In this document: positions 1 to 7,300 of the stretch, one piece after another
How the letters are laid out: every line of letters starts with the position of its first letter
Numbering within the stretch: the stretch's first letter is position 1
IMG/VR virus record: IMGVR_UViG_3300031999_000050
Location: 1-45,289 of that record
DNA length: 45,289 nt
Source of the DNA: a virus
Strand: one strand, 5' to 3'
The notes under the pieces: model-generated
What the model saw: the letters and a program-made list of their open reading frames with translations, nothing else
Told to the model about the DNA's origin: nothing
The model's database searches: none
Program-made: the position numbers and the translations under genes

Positions 1-101
1 GGTACCGGCCACCGCTACGAAGACCCCGTTGCCGTAAGCCACGCCGTACCAGTCGTTGTCCGCGGCGCTGCTGCGGATCGTCCAAGTAATCCCGTCCGGT
101 G
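1..101. repeat. Terminal direct repeat of the contig (left copy)
   Basis: Bases 1-101 are identical to 45189-45289. A single exact end overlap of about this length is what a graph assembler leaves when a circular or circularly permuted molecule is closed. It lies inside a 126-bp tandem repeat array, but neighbouring units differ at several positions, so this match is specific to one unit. It is most likely an assembly overlap rather than a biological terminal repeat. Confidence 0.9.
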
Positions 102-600
102 AGGTCATGACCCGGTCGCCCGTGCCGCTGGTGGCCACTGCCACGAACAGCCCGTTGCCGTAGGCTATGGAGGCCCAACTGTTATCCGCGGCGCTGGTGC
201 GCAAGGTCCAGGTGATCCCGTCCGGCGAGGTCATGACCCGGTCGCCCGTGCCGGAGACGGCCACCGCCACAAACAACCCGTTGCCGTAGGCCACGGAGAA
301 CCAGTAATTGTTCGCGGCGCTGGTGCGGATCGTCCAAGTGATCCCGTCCGGGGAGGTCATGACCCGGTTGCCCGTGCCGGAGACGGCCACCGCCACAAAC
401 AACCCGTTGCCGTAGGCTATGGAGGCCCAACTGTTGTCCGCGGCGCTGGTGCGGATCGTCCAGGTGATCCCGTCCGGTGAGGTCATGACGCGGTTGCCCG
501 TGCCGGTGGCGGCCACCGCTACGAACAACCCGGCGCCGTAAGCCACGCCGTACCAGTCGTTGTCCGCGGCACTGCTGCGGATCGTCCAGGTGATCCCTCC
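1..600 (-). repeat. 126-bp tandem repeats (42-residue units) in the nozzle gene
   Basis: The block cccgtccgg recurs at 91, 217, 343 and 469, exactly 126 bp apart, and again at 45153 and 45279. Merged over the join there are six units, each translating to GITWTIR-SAADN-W-VAYGNGLFVAVA-SGTG-RVMTSPD. Units alternate between two flavours (NDWYG/NSWAS), suggesting recent duplication or recombination. The pattern resembles sialidase or propeller-blade repeats (inference). Copy number could be miscounted, because the contig was closed within this array. Confidence 0.85.
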
Positions 601-3159
601 AAATACCACTTCCTGATCCAGCGTTTCGCCGTCGGCATAGATCGCCACCGTCTTTAGCTTCAGATGATCCAGCCCCGAGAGATCCTTCACCACTTTCTCA
701 CAGAGGCCGCCGCTGACGTAGGTCCCGAAGGCCGTACCGTTCAAAGGAGTCGTCCCGTCGGTCAGGTACAATTCGAAGGTGCCGGCGGCTTTGTTTTTGA
801 CCATGTAGGTGTTGCCGTTGAGCTGGGTCATGCCCACCACGCCCGTGATGCGCACGAATTCGTTGTTGACGAAGGGGTGGGCGCCAGCGGTTACGACCAC
901 AGGCGTTGCCTTGGTGGCGCCGGTCATGGCGTCGGTGGTAGCGCTGTAGTCATAGATCTTGCCGCAATCCACGAAGTGGTAGTCGTCCTCATCCGCCGGG
1001 CGGTTGATGGGCTTCATGTATTCGATGTACTGCTTGGTGACGCCGTCAATCACTCGCTGCACGCACAAGTAGATCGTGTCCTCCGGGTTCGTGGCGTCTC
1101 CGGATACCACGGCTATGCTCTTTACCAATCCATCTCGCGGGTGTCTGGCCCAGGCCACGATGCCGTTGTTGCGGTCCAGGGTCAACGCCGCGAGTTCTCC
1201 CGTGGCGCGGATGGTCCAGAGCATCGACCTCGGCGACCGCTGCCAGGCCAGGTCTACAAAGACGTCTTCGCCGATGTGATCGGCCAACTGCGTAAGATCG
1301 GGTGAGATGTAGCCGCCCCGCTCCATGCTGTACATGAACTCGCGCAGGCGTTGCCCGCCTTTCTGCACGAAGAGGAGGGACTCGTTGGCCAGTATCGCGC
1401 CCACCCCGGCGTTGCCGTGGGCGGAGACGCGGTCCGTGTAGACGTTGGCGCCTGTGATCGGCGCATCCCCCCCACTCATCAGCCATTCGCCGTGACTGGT
1501 GCCGATCACGATCCTGTGATCCTTCGTCTTCATCCAGACGATCTCTTCCAGCACATCGGAGGCGAGGGTGTATTCGTAGGCGGCCGCATCATCCGTGGCG
1601 TCCAAGAGGAAGTTCTGAGGCCAACCTGTCCGAGATCCGCGGACTTTCTGACCACGCCCGAGGATCAACCTCTGATCGTGGAAGGTGAGGGCCGCGGGAT
1701 ATTGAGAACCCCAGGAGACTCCTTCCCAGGCATCCGGGACAAAAGCGCAGCAATACCCCATCCCCGATGGCAATGTTCCTGGATCGGCGAGTTTCGTGAA
1801 GGTGTCCCCACTGCGCTTGTAATTCGTGATGTAAGGACTAACATCGTGCGCCACCGCCAGATACACACCGTTGGCGGAGAAAGTACAGCCGCGTCCGATC
1901 CCCGCCGGAAGTGCCGCGGGGTTGGCGAGTTTCGTGAAAGTACCCCCGCTACGCTTGTAGATCGTGACGAAAGGCGTAGTAGCATGCGCCACTGCCAAAT
2001 ACATACCATCCTCGGAGAAGATGCAGCCATACCCTGTCCCCGTGGGGAGCGTCCCGGGGTTGGCGAGTTTCGTGAAGACATCGCCGCTACGCTTGTAGAT
2101 CGTGACGAAAGGCGTAGTAGCATGCCCCACCGCCAAATACACACCGTCGGCGGAGAAGGCGCAACCGTATGATATATTAGTCGGAAGTGCGCCGGGGTTG
2201 GCGAGTTTCGTGAAGACATCGCCGCTACGCTTGTAGATCGTGACGAAAGGAGTATTGTCATGCGCCACCGCCAAGTACACGCCATCTGCGGAGAAGGCGC
2301 AACCGCGTGCATGCGAAGCCGGTAATACGTCGGGGTTGGCGAGTTTCGTGAAGACATCGCCGCTACGCTTGTAGATCGTGACGAAAGGAGTATTGTCATG
2401 CGCCACCGCCAAGTATAAACCGTTGCTGGAAAAGGCACATCCATATGCACTCAGAGGAGGAAGTGTCCCGGGGTTGGCGAGTTTCGTGAAGGTGTCGCCG
2501 CTACGCTTGTAGATCGTGATGAAGGTGCCGGCGGAGTGCGCTACCGCCAGATATATGCCGTCCCGAGAAAAGGCGCAGCCACGTCCCTCGGTAGACGGCA
2601 AGACATCCGGGTTGGGTCTTTTAGTGAAAACATCTGCATAGTACGAATAAACCGTGATGCAAGGGGTTGTGCCGTGTCCCACCGCTAGACAAACGTCTAG
2701 ATCCGCACTGGCTAAACTCCAGAGTAGATCTCCATAAGTTTTCAGACCATGCAGTTGATAACTGCCGTGCGCCAGGTAGGCTTTGCTTTCTTGCTGTGCG
2801 GTCTGCAACCCGAACAGATCAGCCCCGAGCCAGGGCGTGATGATCTCCAGGGGGTTGGCCCCGTCCATGAGCTGGGCCTTGTTCTTGTAGAACCTGCACG
2901 CGCTCTCGGACAGCTCCAGCACGTACTTCTCGCTCGCGGAGACTTCGAAAGGCAGCAGCCGCACGGGTCCGGTGTTGGTCTTGGCCTCGCAGATGAAGAC
3001 GGTGCCGGGTGCGAAGTCCAGTCCGCCGCCGGCGTGCACGATGAAGTTTTCAAGGATACGGCAGGTGCGGTTATAGATCGAGGTATCGATCCTGGCCATC
3101 AGGCGGTCGCCGACTTCCCCGCCCGTGAAATCGGTGATGATCTTCCGCGCTTCCGCCAT
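1..3159 (-). CDS. Tail nozzle protein (T7 gp12-like), N-terminal 1053 codons; continues across contig end
   Basis: Frame is open from ATG at 3159 to base 1 and continues in register at 45188 down to the stop at 44700, giving 1215 residues. The start overlaps the upstream adaptor stop as TGATG. The N-terminus (FTGGEVGDRLMARID, then an aromatic/Gly-rich NFIVHAGGG stretch and RLLPFEVS) is typical of podovirus tubular protein B/nozzle proteins, as is the segment after residue ~478 (YPAALTFHDQRLILG, then GEWLMSGG). Inserted at ~146-475 are seven units of ~43 residues around LAVAH-TPFVTIYKRSGD, resembling a beta-propeller. Residues ~745-818 are an FCCH-like module also found in the adaptor gene. 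From ~854 come 42-residue repeats (GITWTIR-SAADN). It should sit below the adaptor at the tail tip; the inserted domains may bind receptors (inference). Absent as one ORF only because the contig is cut here. Confidence 0.85.
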   Translation of the reverse strand, partial: MAEARKIITDFTGGEVGDRLMARIDTSIYNRTCRILENFIVHAGGGLDFAPGTVFICEAKTNTGPVRLLPFEVSASEKYVLELSESACRFYKNKAQLMDGANPLEIITPWLGADLFGLQTAQQESKAYLAHGSYQLHGLKTYGDLLWSLASADLDVCLAVGHGTTPCITVYSYYADVFTKRPNPDVLPSTEGRGCAFSRDGIYLAVAHSAGTFITIYKRSGDTFTKLANPGTLPPLSAYGCAFSSNGLYLAVAHDNTPFVTIYKRSGDVFTKLANPDVLPASHARGCAFSADGVYLAVAHDNTPFVTIYKRSGDVFTKLANPGALPTNISYGCAFSADGVYLAVGHATTPFVTIYKRSGDVFTKLANPGTLPTGTGYGCIFSEDGMYLAVAHATTPFVTIYKRSGGTFTKLANPAALPAGIGRGCTFSANGVYLAVAHDVSPYITNYKRSGDTFTKLADPGTLPSGMGYCCAFVPDAWEGVSWGSQYPAALTFHDQRLILGRGQKVRGSRTGWPQNFLLDATDDAAAYEYTLASDVLEEIVWMKTKDHRIVIGTSHGEWLMSGGDAPITGANVYTDRVSAHGNAGVGAILANESLLFVQKGGQRLREFMYSMERGGYISPDLTQLADHIGEDVFVDLAWQRSPRSMLWTIRATGELAALTLDRNNGIVAWARHPRDGLVKSIAVVSGDATNPEDTIYLCVQRVIDGVTKQYIEYMKPINRPADEDDYHFVDCGKIYDYSATTDAMTGATKATPVVVTAGAHPFVNNEFVRITGVVGMTQLNGNTYMVKNKAAGTFELYLTDGTTPLNGTAFGTYVSGGLCEKVVKDLSGLDHLKLKTVAIYADGETLDQEVVFGGITWTIRSSAADNDWYGVAYGAGLFVAVAATGTGNRVMTSPDGITWTIRTSAADNSWASIAYGNGLFVAVAVSGTGNRVMTSPDGITWTIRTSAANNYWFSVAYGNGLFVAVAVSGTGDRVMTSPDGITWTLRTSAADNSWASIAYGNGLFVAVATSGTGDRVMTSPDGITWTIRSSAADNDWYGVAYGNGVFVAVAGT
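1740..2725 (-). repeat. Seven ~129-bp repeats encoding a predicted beta-propeller
   Basis: Within the nozzle gene, a unit of about 43 codons recurs. Each unit has the core GCAFS-DG-YLAVAH-TPFVTIYKRSGD-FTKLANP. Six complete units are preceded by a degenerate first unit (DVCLAVGHGTTPC), giving seven, and a partial GYCCAFVP closes the array. Seven such units fit a seven-bladed, WD40-like propeller, a fold call made from the pattern only. Confidence 0.8.
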
Positions 3160-3965
3160 CACATGCTCGTGATCGATGCCGAGCCCGCTTCCGGCTCCTG
3201 CCTGTAGCGCACGTCCTGCGCTCTGGCCAGAGTCAGCAGGCCCGCGAATTCCTGATCCAGCTGCTGTTGCTTGCCCTTGCTCTTGGTCAGGGTCGGCGCG
3301 CATACAGCTCCCAGCCTCGTGGCCACCGTGTCCGCCAGAAGCGGACTGAAGTATCTCGGGTCCGAGAGGTAGGTGATGTACAGGATCTCCAACTCCTCGT
3401 CGGCGAAGTTGGTGAGGAAGACGTTGTGCTCCTCCACCCAGCCCCCGATGTCTACCCCGGTCTGGATGACCTTGATGCAGGCATCCGGGAGCTTGAAGGC
3501 GTAGCCGTAGCCCCAGGCAGGAATCCGCCAGATCGTGCCGCCGCTGGTCCAGGCGCCGAAGCCCGTTCCATCCACCTCCTCCGTGCCTTCTTCGTTGTAC
3601 AACTCGAAGGTTGCGGCGGCTGGGTTCTTCGCCATGTAGGTGTTGCCGTTGAGCTCGGTCATACCCAGGACGTCGGAGAACTTCACCAGGTCCCCGTCCT
3701 CGAAAGCGTGCGCCGTAGCCGTGACCACCACGGGTTTGGCCTTGGTCGCGGCCTCCACCAGGTCCGTGTCTCGCCGCAGGACCGCTCTCTTGCGCGCGCA
3801 CTTCCACTCCGCGAGCTCCAGGACCTCGTGCAGTACCTGCTCCCAGACCGCGTTGAAGGCGTTGGCCTCCTCGCAGTTTTCGGTGCCGGTCGTCAGCCGT
3901 TCGGTGATCCCGAGTTTGGTAAGGGCCAGGTTGTAGATCCTGACCTTGGTCTCGTTCAGGTTCAT
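3159..3965 (-). CDS. Tail adaptor / tubular protein A (T7 gp11-like)
   Basis: 268 residues. The start MNLNETKVRIYNLALTKLGI, followed by EEANAFNAVWEQVLHEVLE and EWKCARKRAVL, is the usual opening of podovirus tubular A/adaptor proteins, which ring the portal and connect it to the nozzle. The family's later signature (WGYGYAFKLPDACIKV) is at ~165-180. Between these, residues ~75-145 form an inserted FCCH-like module (VVVTATAHAFEDGDLVKF, MTELNGNTYMAKN, FGAWTSGGT) that is clearly homologous to one in the next gene, the nozzle. The stop overlaps the nozzle start by one base (TGATG). The gene follows a short spacer with a stem-loop after the cement protein gene. Confidence 0.85.
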   Translation of the reverse strand: MNLNETKVRIYNLALTKLGITERLTTGTENCEEANAFNAVWEQVLHEVLELAEWKCARKRAVLRRDTDLVEAATKAKPVVVTATAHAFEDGDLVKFSDVLGMTELNGNTYMAKNPAAATFELYNEEGTEEVDGTGFGAWTSGGTIWRIPAWGYGYAFKLPDACIKVIQTGVDIGGWVEEHNVFLTNFADEELEILYITYLSDPRYFSPLLADTVATRLGAVCAPTLTKSKGKQQQLDQEFAGLLTLARAQDVRYRQEPEAGSASITSM

Positions 3966-3983
3966 TCAGCCCCCATGGACAAA

Positions 3984-4007
3984 GGGCCAGCCGTTTCCAG
4001 CTGGCCC
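3984..4007 (-). terminator. Stem-loop between cement and adaptor genes
   Basis: A perfect 8-bp inverted repeat (GGGCCAGC / GCTGGCCC) with an 8-nt loop lies in the only sizeable spacer (68 bp) between the capsid and tail genes. On the minus strand it is followed by TTTGTCC, a weak U-tract, and on the plus strand by CCGATTTT. It may act as a partial terminator that lowers tail gene expression after the abundant capsid and cement proteins. Confidence 0.5.
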
Positions 4008-4033
4008 CGATTTTCCGCGTCCGTTCGTGTGTC

Positions 4034-4435
4034 CTAGTTCATCACGATCCGCGCCAACAGTTTCCCGCCAGCCGTGATCGTGGTCTGGGCGTAGAAGTAC
4101 AACGAGATGTAGTCCAGCAGCCCCGTCGAGGGTAGCGGCACCTTCGCCACGAGCTTCTGCTCCGGCGTAGTCGCCAGCGACAGCCTGGCCGTGCTGACGT
4201 CCGAGAACACCTCCATGAGCTTGGTTGCTCCCGGGCTAGTGCTGCCCGTCATCAGGCGCAGCGAGACGACGGGGGCGCCGCTGGTGAAGCCGCCGTCGGT
4301 CATCACTTCGATGAACTTCTGGTGACCTCTGCCCAGCTCGTTGATGCTCGCCTCCAGCAGCACCTTGCTCAGGGTCGCGGTTGCGGTGCAACCGTCGCCC
4401 GTGTCCGCGGTGAAATTCAGGTATGCGTCCGTCAT
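4034..4435 (-). CDS. Bbp16-like capsid cement/stabilisation protein
   Basis: 133 residues, beta-rich. The pattern (VSLRLMTGSTSPGATKL, then KVPLPSTGLLDYISLYF, ending TITAGGKLLARIVMN) matches Bordetella phage BPP-1 Bbp16-type proteins, which bind the outside of the capsid and stabilise it. Its position directly after the major capsid gene, 10 nt downstream and in the same operon, is where the cement gene sits in BPP-1-like phages. Family assignment is from remembered pattern and gene order; a structural comparison would settle it. Confidence 0.65.
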   Translation of the reverse strand: MTDAYLNFTADTGDGCTATATLSKVLLEASINELGRGHQKFIEVMTDGGFTSGAPVVSLRLMTGSTSPGATKLMEVFSDVSTARLSLATTPEQKLVAKVPLPSTGLLDYISLYFYAQTTITAGGKLLARIVMN

Positions 4436-4445
4436 GGTTTCCTCC

Positions 4446-5480
4446 TTACGCCACCACGGTTTCGGTGTCCTTGATGGACAGCCATTTCCGCACGGGAGTG
4501 ATGCCCTTGAACATCAGCACGCTGCCTCCCGAGTCCAGCTTTACCCACCGTAGGATGTGCTCGCCCGCGGTCTTGGCCTCCTGCTCCAGTTGGATGAGCC
4601 CGGTCTTGCCCACGTACAGCACCGAACCATCGGGGTCGGGCAGGTTATGCCACAACTCGATGAGCTTGTTGATGTCGATGCGGTTGGCGGCCCCGGTGCC
4701 GATGTTGCACAGCCGCTGCAGGTAGGCCTCGTCCATGACGCGGATGCCGTAGCGGTAGTAGAACTCGGTCACGTACGCCAGCAACTGCTTGCTGTTGGCG
4801 CCGGTCACGAGCTGCTTGCCGATGTCCTCTTCCTTGACGAGATCGGTCTTTCCGCCGGGCGGGTACAAGTAGCAGACCTTCTCCGCCCCCCAGCCCAGGA
4901 GGTAAGCAGAAGTCACGGCGCCGGCGCTGGCATCACCGTTGTTGGAGATGTTGCCGCCCGCGATCGTGGCCCTTCTGGTAGCGAAGCCGTTGATGTGGTT
5001 GGGTGTGGCCACAGCCCGCACCGCGTACAGCATCTTGTCGCCGAGCCAGTTGGCCCCTCCTCGGATATGCTGGTCGTCTTTGCGCGCCCGGAACTCCGCC
5101 CCACCGCCTGGCTTCGCCTTCTCCGCAAGCAGCACCAGCTCCTGATCTACGATGCCGCGATCCTCGTATAGAGAGATCGGCTCGGTGAGCTGGTCGGTCT
5201 TGCCGGAGGTGGCGTCGATGCCGTTGTTGATGGAGCGCATATCGCCGTTGGGCAGGTATGCGTCGCGGCCGAAGATGTCTCCGGTGAACTGGTTGGCTTC
5301 CTCCCAGTGCGCGTCCTGGAAAGGAGGGATTGCCTTGGTCAGGATCTTGGCGACCTGGACGAAGCGTTCTCCGCCAGGTAGTGTCTCCTGCGCCAGATCC
5401 AGCAGGGTTACTTTCCCTGCCAAGTCCACGTCTCCGAACCACTGGAGGTGGACTCTCTCCAGCATTTTCAGGAAGTTCAT
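4446..5480 (-). CDS. Major capsid protein (BPP-1-like)
   Basis: 344 residues from the ATG at 5480, chosen because GAGGAG lies 7 nt upstream; a longer frame to 5495 would need a TTG inside that ribosome site. The sequence (FTGDIFGRDAYLP, YEDRGIVDQELVLLAEKAK, GGANWLGDKMLYAVRAV, YRYGIRVMDEAYLQRL, TPVRKWLSIKDTETVV) fits podovirus/BPP-1-type HK97-fold coat proteins in length and composition. It forms the icosahedral shell. It lies between scaffold-side genes and the cement protein. The N-terminus has the motif VHLQWFGD, almost the same as the scaffold protein's (VHLQWFTD). A 9-bp hairpin overlaps its ribosome binding site. Confidence 0.85.
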   Translation of the reverse strand: MNFLKMLERVHLQWFGDVDLAGKVTLLDLAQETLPGGERFVQVAKILTKAIPPFQDAHWEEANQFTGDIFGRDAYLPNGDMRSINNGIDATSGKTDQLTEPISLYEDRGIVDQELVLLAEKAKPGGGAEFRARKDDQHIRGGANWLGDKMLYAVRAVATPNHINGFATRRATIAGGNISNNGDASAGAVTSAYLLGWGAEKVCYLYPPGGKTDLVKEEDIGKQLVTGANSKQLLAYVTEFYYRYGIRVMDEAYLQRLCNIGTGAANRIDINKLIELWHNLPDPDGSVLYVGKTGLIQLEQEAKTAGEHILRWVKLDSGGSVLMFKGITPVRKWLSIKDTETVVA

Positions 5481-5489
5481 AGCCTTGCT

Positions 5490-5509
5490 CCTCAAAACAG
5501 GTTTTGAGG
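5490..5509 (-). promoter_or_regulatory. Hairpin overlapping the capsid gene ribosome binding site
   Basis: A perfect 9-bp inverted repeat, CCTCAAAAC / GTTTTGAGG with a 2-nt loop, sits directly upstream of the major capsid start. Its last bases (GAGG) form part of the GAGGAG Shine-Dalgarno sequence. In the mRNA the stem could hide the site, or serve as an RNase processing or stabilising element that yields a discrete capsid transcript. Confidence 0.5.
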
Positions 5510-5521
5510 AACGTCCGTCTG

Positions 5522-5665
5522 CTACAGATCGTCTTCCATGGGCCGCCGCTTCCGCTCCTCCCAGTCAGGTCGGAAGAAACGCACCTGCCGCAGGTTGGCT
5601 ATACTCTCGCTTCGGGTTGCCCCTTGGATGCGGTAGAACTCACGGCCTCCGCATCGGTATTGCAT
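5522..5665 (-). CDS. Small hypothetical protein (47 aa) overlapping the glycosyltransferase 3' end
   Basis: Begins MQYRCGGREFYRIQGA and ends RRPMEDDL. It starts inside the last 67 nt of the glycosyltransferase-methyltransferase gene in another frame and fills the otherwise empty ~100-bp spacer before the capsid gene. The composition (NLRQVRFFRPDWEERKRR) looks protein-like rather than like a shadow. No strong ribosome site is visible at the ATG, so expression may depend on coupling. Function unknown. Confidence 0.45.
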   Translation of the reverse strand: MQYRCGGREFYRIQGATRSESIANLRQVRFFRPDWEERKRRPMEDDL

Positions 5666-6891
5666 ATAGTATCTACCGCCTCGCACGCAACGTCAATATC
5701 TTTCAAGGGAATCAGGATCATGGTGGTGCGTGGGTATTTCGGATCTTGAATACGCCGGATCATCCTATTACCGGCGATGCTCATGGCGGCTTTATTTTCT
5801 TCCTCACGGTTCACATCATCGAAAACCCATGCGGTCTGCGGGTGCCCCCAGCGCTTGTATGATACCCTAGCGTACGGGCAATTGCGTCCCGCGACCGGTC
5901 CGTCCACGATCACCAGATCATAAGGAGCTTCGCTTTCGACAGCGAAAGGGACACGCGAGTACCAATCGCTCGCGGGGTATATGGGAACCGCGAAGGTTGT
6001 GTCCGCCGGCAGGCCGGCCTCCTGGAGGTTGAGAAGATGCCGAGTGTTGTATGGTCCTTCGTGATCGAGTGCCCGATAGACGGCCCCGTTGGCCAGACAC
6101 CAGGGCAGGACCACGAACGAACTGGCTCCGGGCCCGACCTCAAGTACCTTCTTCGGTTTCCTCTGTTCCAGAAGTTCCCGAACCGCCTCCAGGGCCAGGC
6201 GGCTGAGACGCCAGACTTCGTCGTATTGCTCGATGGCATCCACGGGCGGACCCGGAATTCGAATGACGTTGCGCTTGTCATGCCCGATCCTTACCGCAGG
6301 GTGTGCCCAGATCTTGAAACCTTTTGCTCGAATCCGCCGGCACCAGTCGATGTCCTCTCCCGGGAGAATCACATGCTCCCCTACCTCGTAAGGCACTTCC
6401 TGGAACCAGGGATAGTTGAGTGCCTCGAAAACCCCCTGGCGCACCAGCATGAAAGCCAACCCGCAGAAGTCCCAGTCCCGCATGGCCTCATCCCGGCGCA
6501 CGGCGTGGAGATTCACGAGTTTGGTGATTTCGCCCTCAAGCAGACCGAATGCGCCAACTCCCTCTGGATTGATGGGGACCATGCCAGAGATGATGTCCTT
6601 GTCCGCATCCAGCAAGCGGAAAAAGTCCTCAGACGTGTATACGCTGTCGCTATCGATCCACATCATGAAGTCGTAGTGTTTCCCGCCGAAAGGTTTTGCG
6701 TACTTCTTGAGTCCGACAACTCCCTCTTCGAGGATTTGGTTTCTACCGTGGGCCACACTTGCGTTATACCCACGTGCCACCTCCAGGCGCAGACCGCGTT
6801 CGGGACGGGAGGTTGCCGCGACAAGAGCATCCCAGCTCATGGCAGCTTCCATCGTCGGGGCCCCGGGCAGGCAGAAGATGATGTGCTTCAT
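5599..6891 (-). CDS. Two-domain glycosyltransferase (GT-A) / SAM-methyltransferase-like protein
   Basis: 430 residues. The N-terminal half looks like a GT-A fold glycosyltransferase: ARGYNASVAHGRNQIL, the metal/nucleotide-sugar DxD motif WIDSDS (D80, D82), and LPGEDIDWCRRIRAKGF with H205 downstream. The C-terminal half from ~246 starts KKVLEVGPGASSF, a class I SAM-methyltransferase motif I, and continues ALDHEGPYNTRH and DLVIVDGPVAGRN. The predicted role is to transfer and possibly methylate a sugar on a protein or surface glycan. It is out of place: it sits between scaffold-side genes and the capsid gene, within the assembly operon, and its start overlaps the upstream small gene as ATGA. Virion glycosylation is a reasonable guess, not shown. 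The second domain could be non-catalytic. Confidence 0.7.
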   Translation of the reverse strand: MKHIIFCLPGAPTMEAAMSWDALVAATSRPERGLRLEVARGYNASVAHGRNQILEEGVVGLKKYAKPFGGKHYDFMMWIDSDSVYTSEDFFRLLDADKDIISGMVPINPEGVGAFGLLEGEITKLVNLHAVRRDEAMRDWDFCGLAFMLVRQGVFEALNYPWFQEVPYEVGEHVILPGEDIDWCRRIRAKGFKIWAHPAVRIGHDKRNVIRIPGPPVDAIEQYDEVWRLSRLALEAVRELLEQRKPKKVLEVGPGASSFVVLPWCLANGAVYRALDHEGPYNTRHLLNLQEAGLPADTTFAVPIYPASDWYSRVPFAVESEAPYDLVIVDGPVAGRNCPYARVSYKRWGHPQTAWVFDDVNREEENKAAMSIAGNRMIRRIQDPKYPRTTMILIPLKDIDVACEAVDTICNTDAEAVSSTASKGQPEARV

Positions 6892-7040
6892 GCCGGCTTC
6901 GCCTCCTCCGAGCGCTCGGATAGAAGCTTGCGGCAGAAGTTGATCAGTTTCCGCATGTCCTCGGCCGCGTTGATCCAGCCGTAGTTCGCGTACTCCGGGA
7001 TCTTCACCTTCTCCAGGTACTCCAGCTCGTCCGTGGTCAT
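6888..7040 (-). CDS. Small hypothetical protein (50 aa)
   Basis: Starts MTTDELEYLEKVKIPEY at 7040, 4 nt after the preceding stop, and ends in an ATGA overlap with the glycosyltransferase start. A longer upstream extension would overlap the previous gene and has no coding look. Acidic/helical, with a Lys-rich end (LINFCRKLLSERSEE). Function unknown; by position it could have been acquired together with the glycosyltransferase. Confidence 0.6.
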   Translation of the reverse strand: MTTDELEYLEKVKIPEYANYGWINAAEDMRKLINFCRKLLSERSEEAKPA

Positions 7041-7044
7041 GGGC

Positions 7045-7296
7045 TCATTCCATTTTCGGGTAGCGGTCTTTGTACTTCGCCTTCCGTTCGCGGCGCTGCG
7101 CAAGCCGTTCCAGCGCCTGGGTCATTTCCTCCTGCTCTTCCTGCTGCTCCTTGGCGTCTTTCACCAATCGGCCAGCGGCTCCTTGCGCTTTCTTGAGGCG
7201 CTCGGGATCTTTGCCGATCGCGTCGGCCATGGCCAGAGTCCTGGCGTCGCTCTCGGCTTTCCAGTCCCGTTCTTGTTTCGTCAGTTCGCTACTCAT
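7045..7296 (-). CDS. Small helical protein (83 aa) after the scaffold gene
   Basis: Starts MSSELTKQERDWKAESDART at 7296, 4 nt after the scaffold stop. The rest is a highly charged helix (KEQQEEQEEMTQALERLAQRR) ending KDRYPKME. Proteins of this type, with an ESDARTLA segment, recur in phage genomes beside structural genes; the role is not known to me. The C-terminal RYP-M tail resembles the scaffold's C-terminus (KRYPSMGR), hinting at a shared partner such as the coat protein. Confidence 0.65.
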   Translation of the reverse strand: MSSELTKQERDWKAESDARTLAMADAIGKDPERLKKAQGAAGRLVKDAKEQQEEQEEMTQALERLAQRRERKAKYKDRYPKME

Positions 7297-7300
7297 CGGC

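Noticed and set aside
664-2172. Plus-strand frames over the nozzle gene
   Set aside because: Antisense shadows of a long GC-rich gene, with no ribosome sites and no recognisable domain.
1665-2450. 261-residue minus-strand frame across the propeller repeats
   Set aside because: Out of frame with the nozzle; its regularity only mirrors the repeats. The correct frame gives GCAFS-DG-YLAVAH units.
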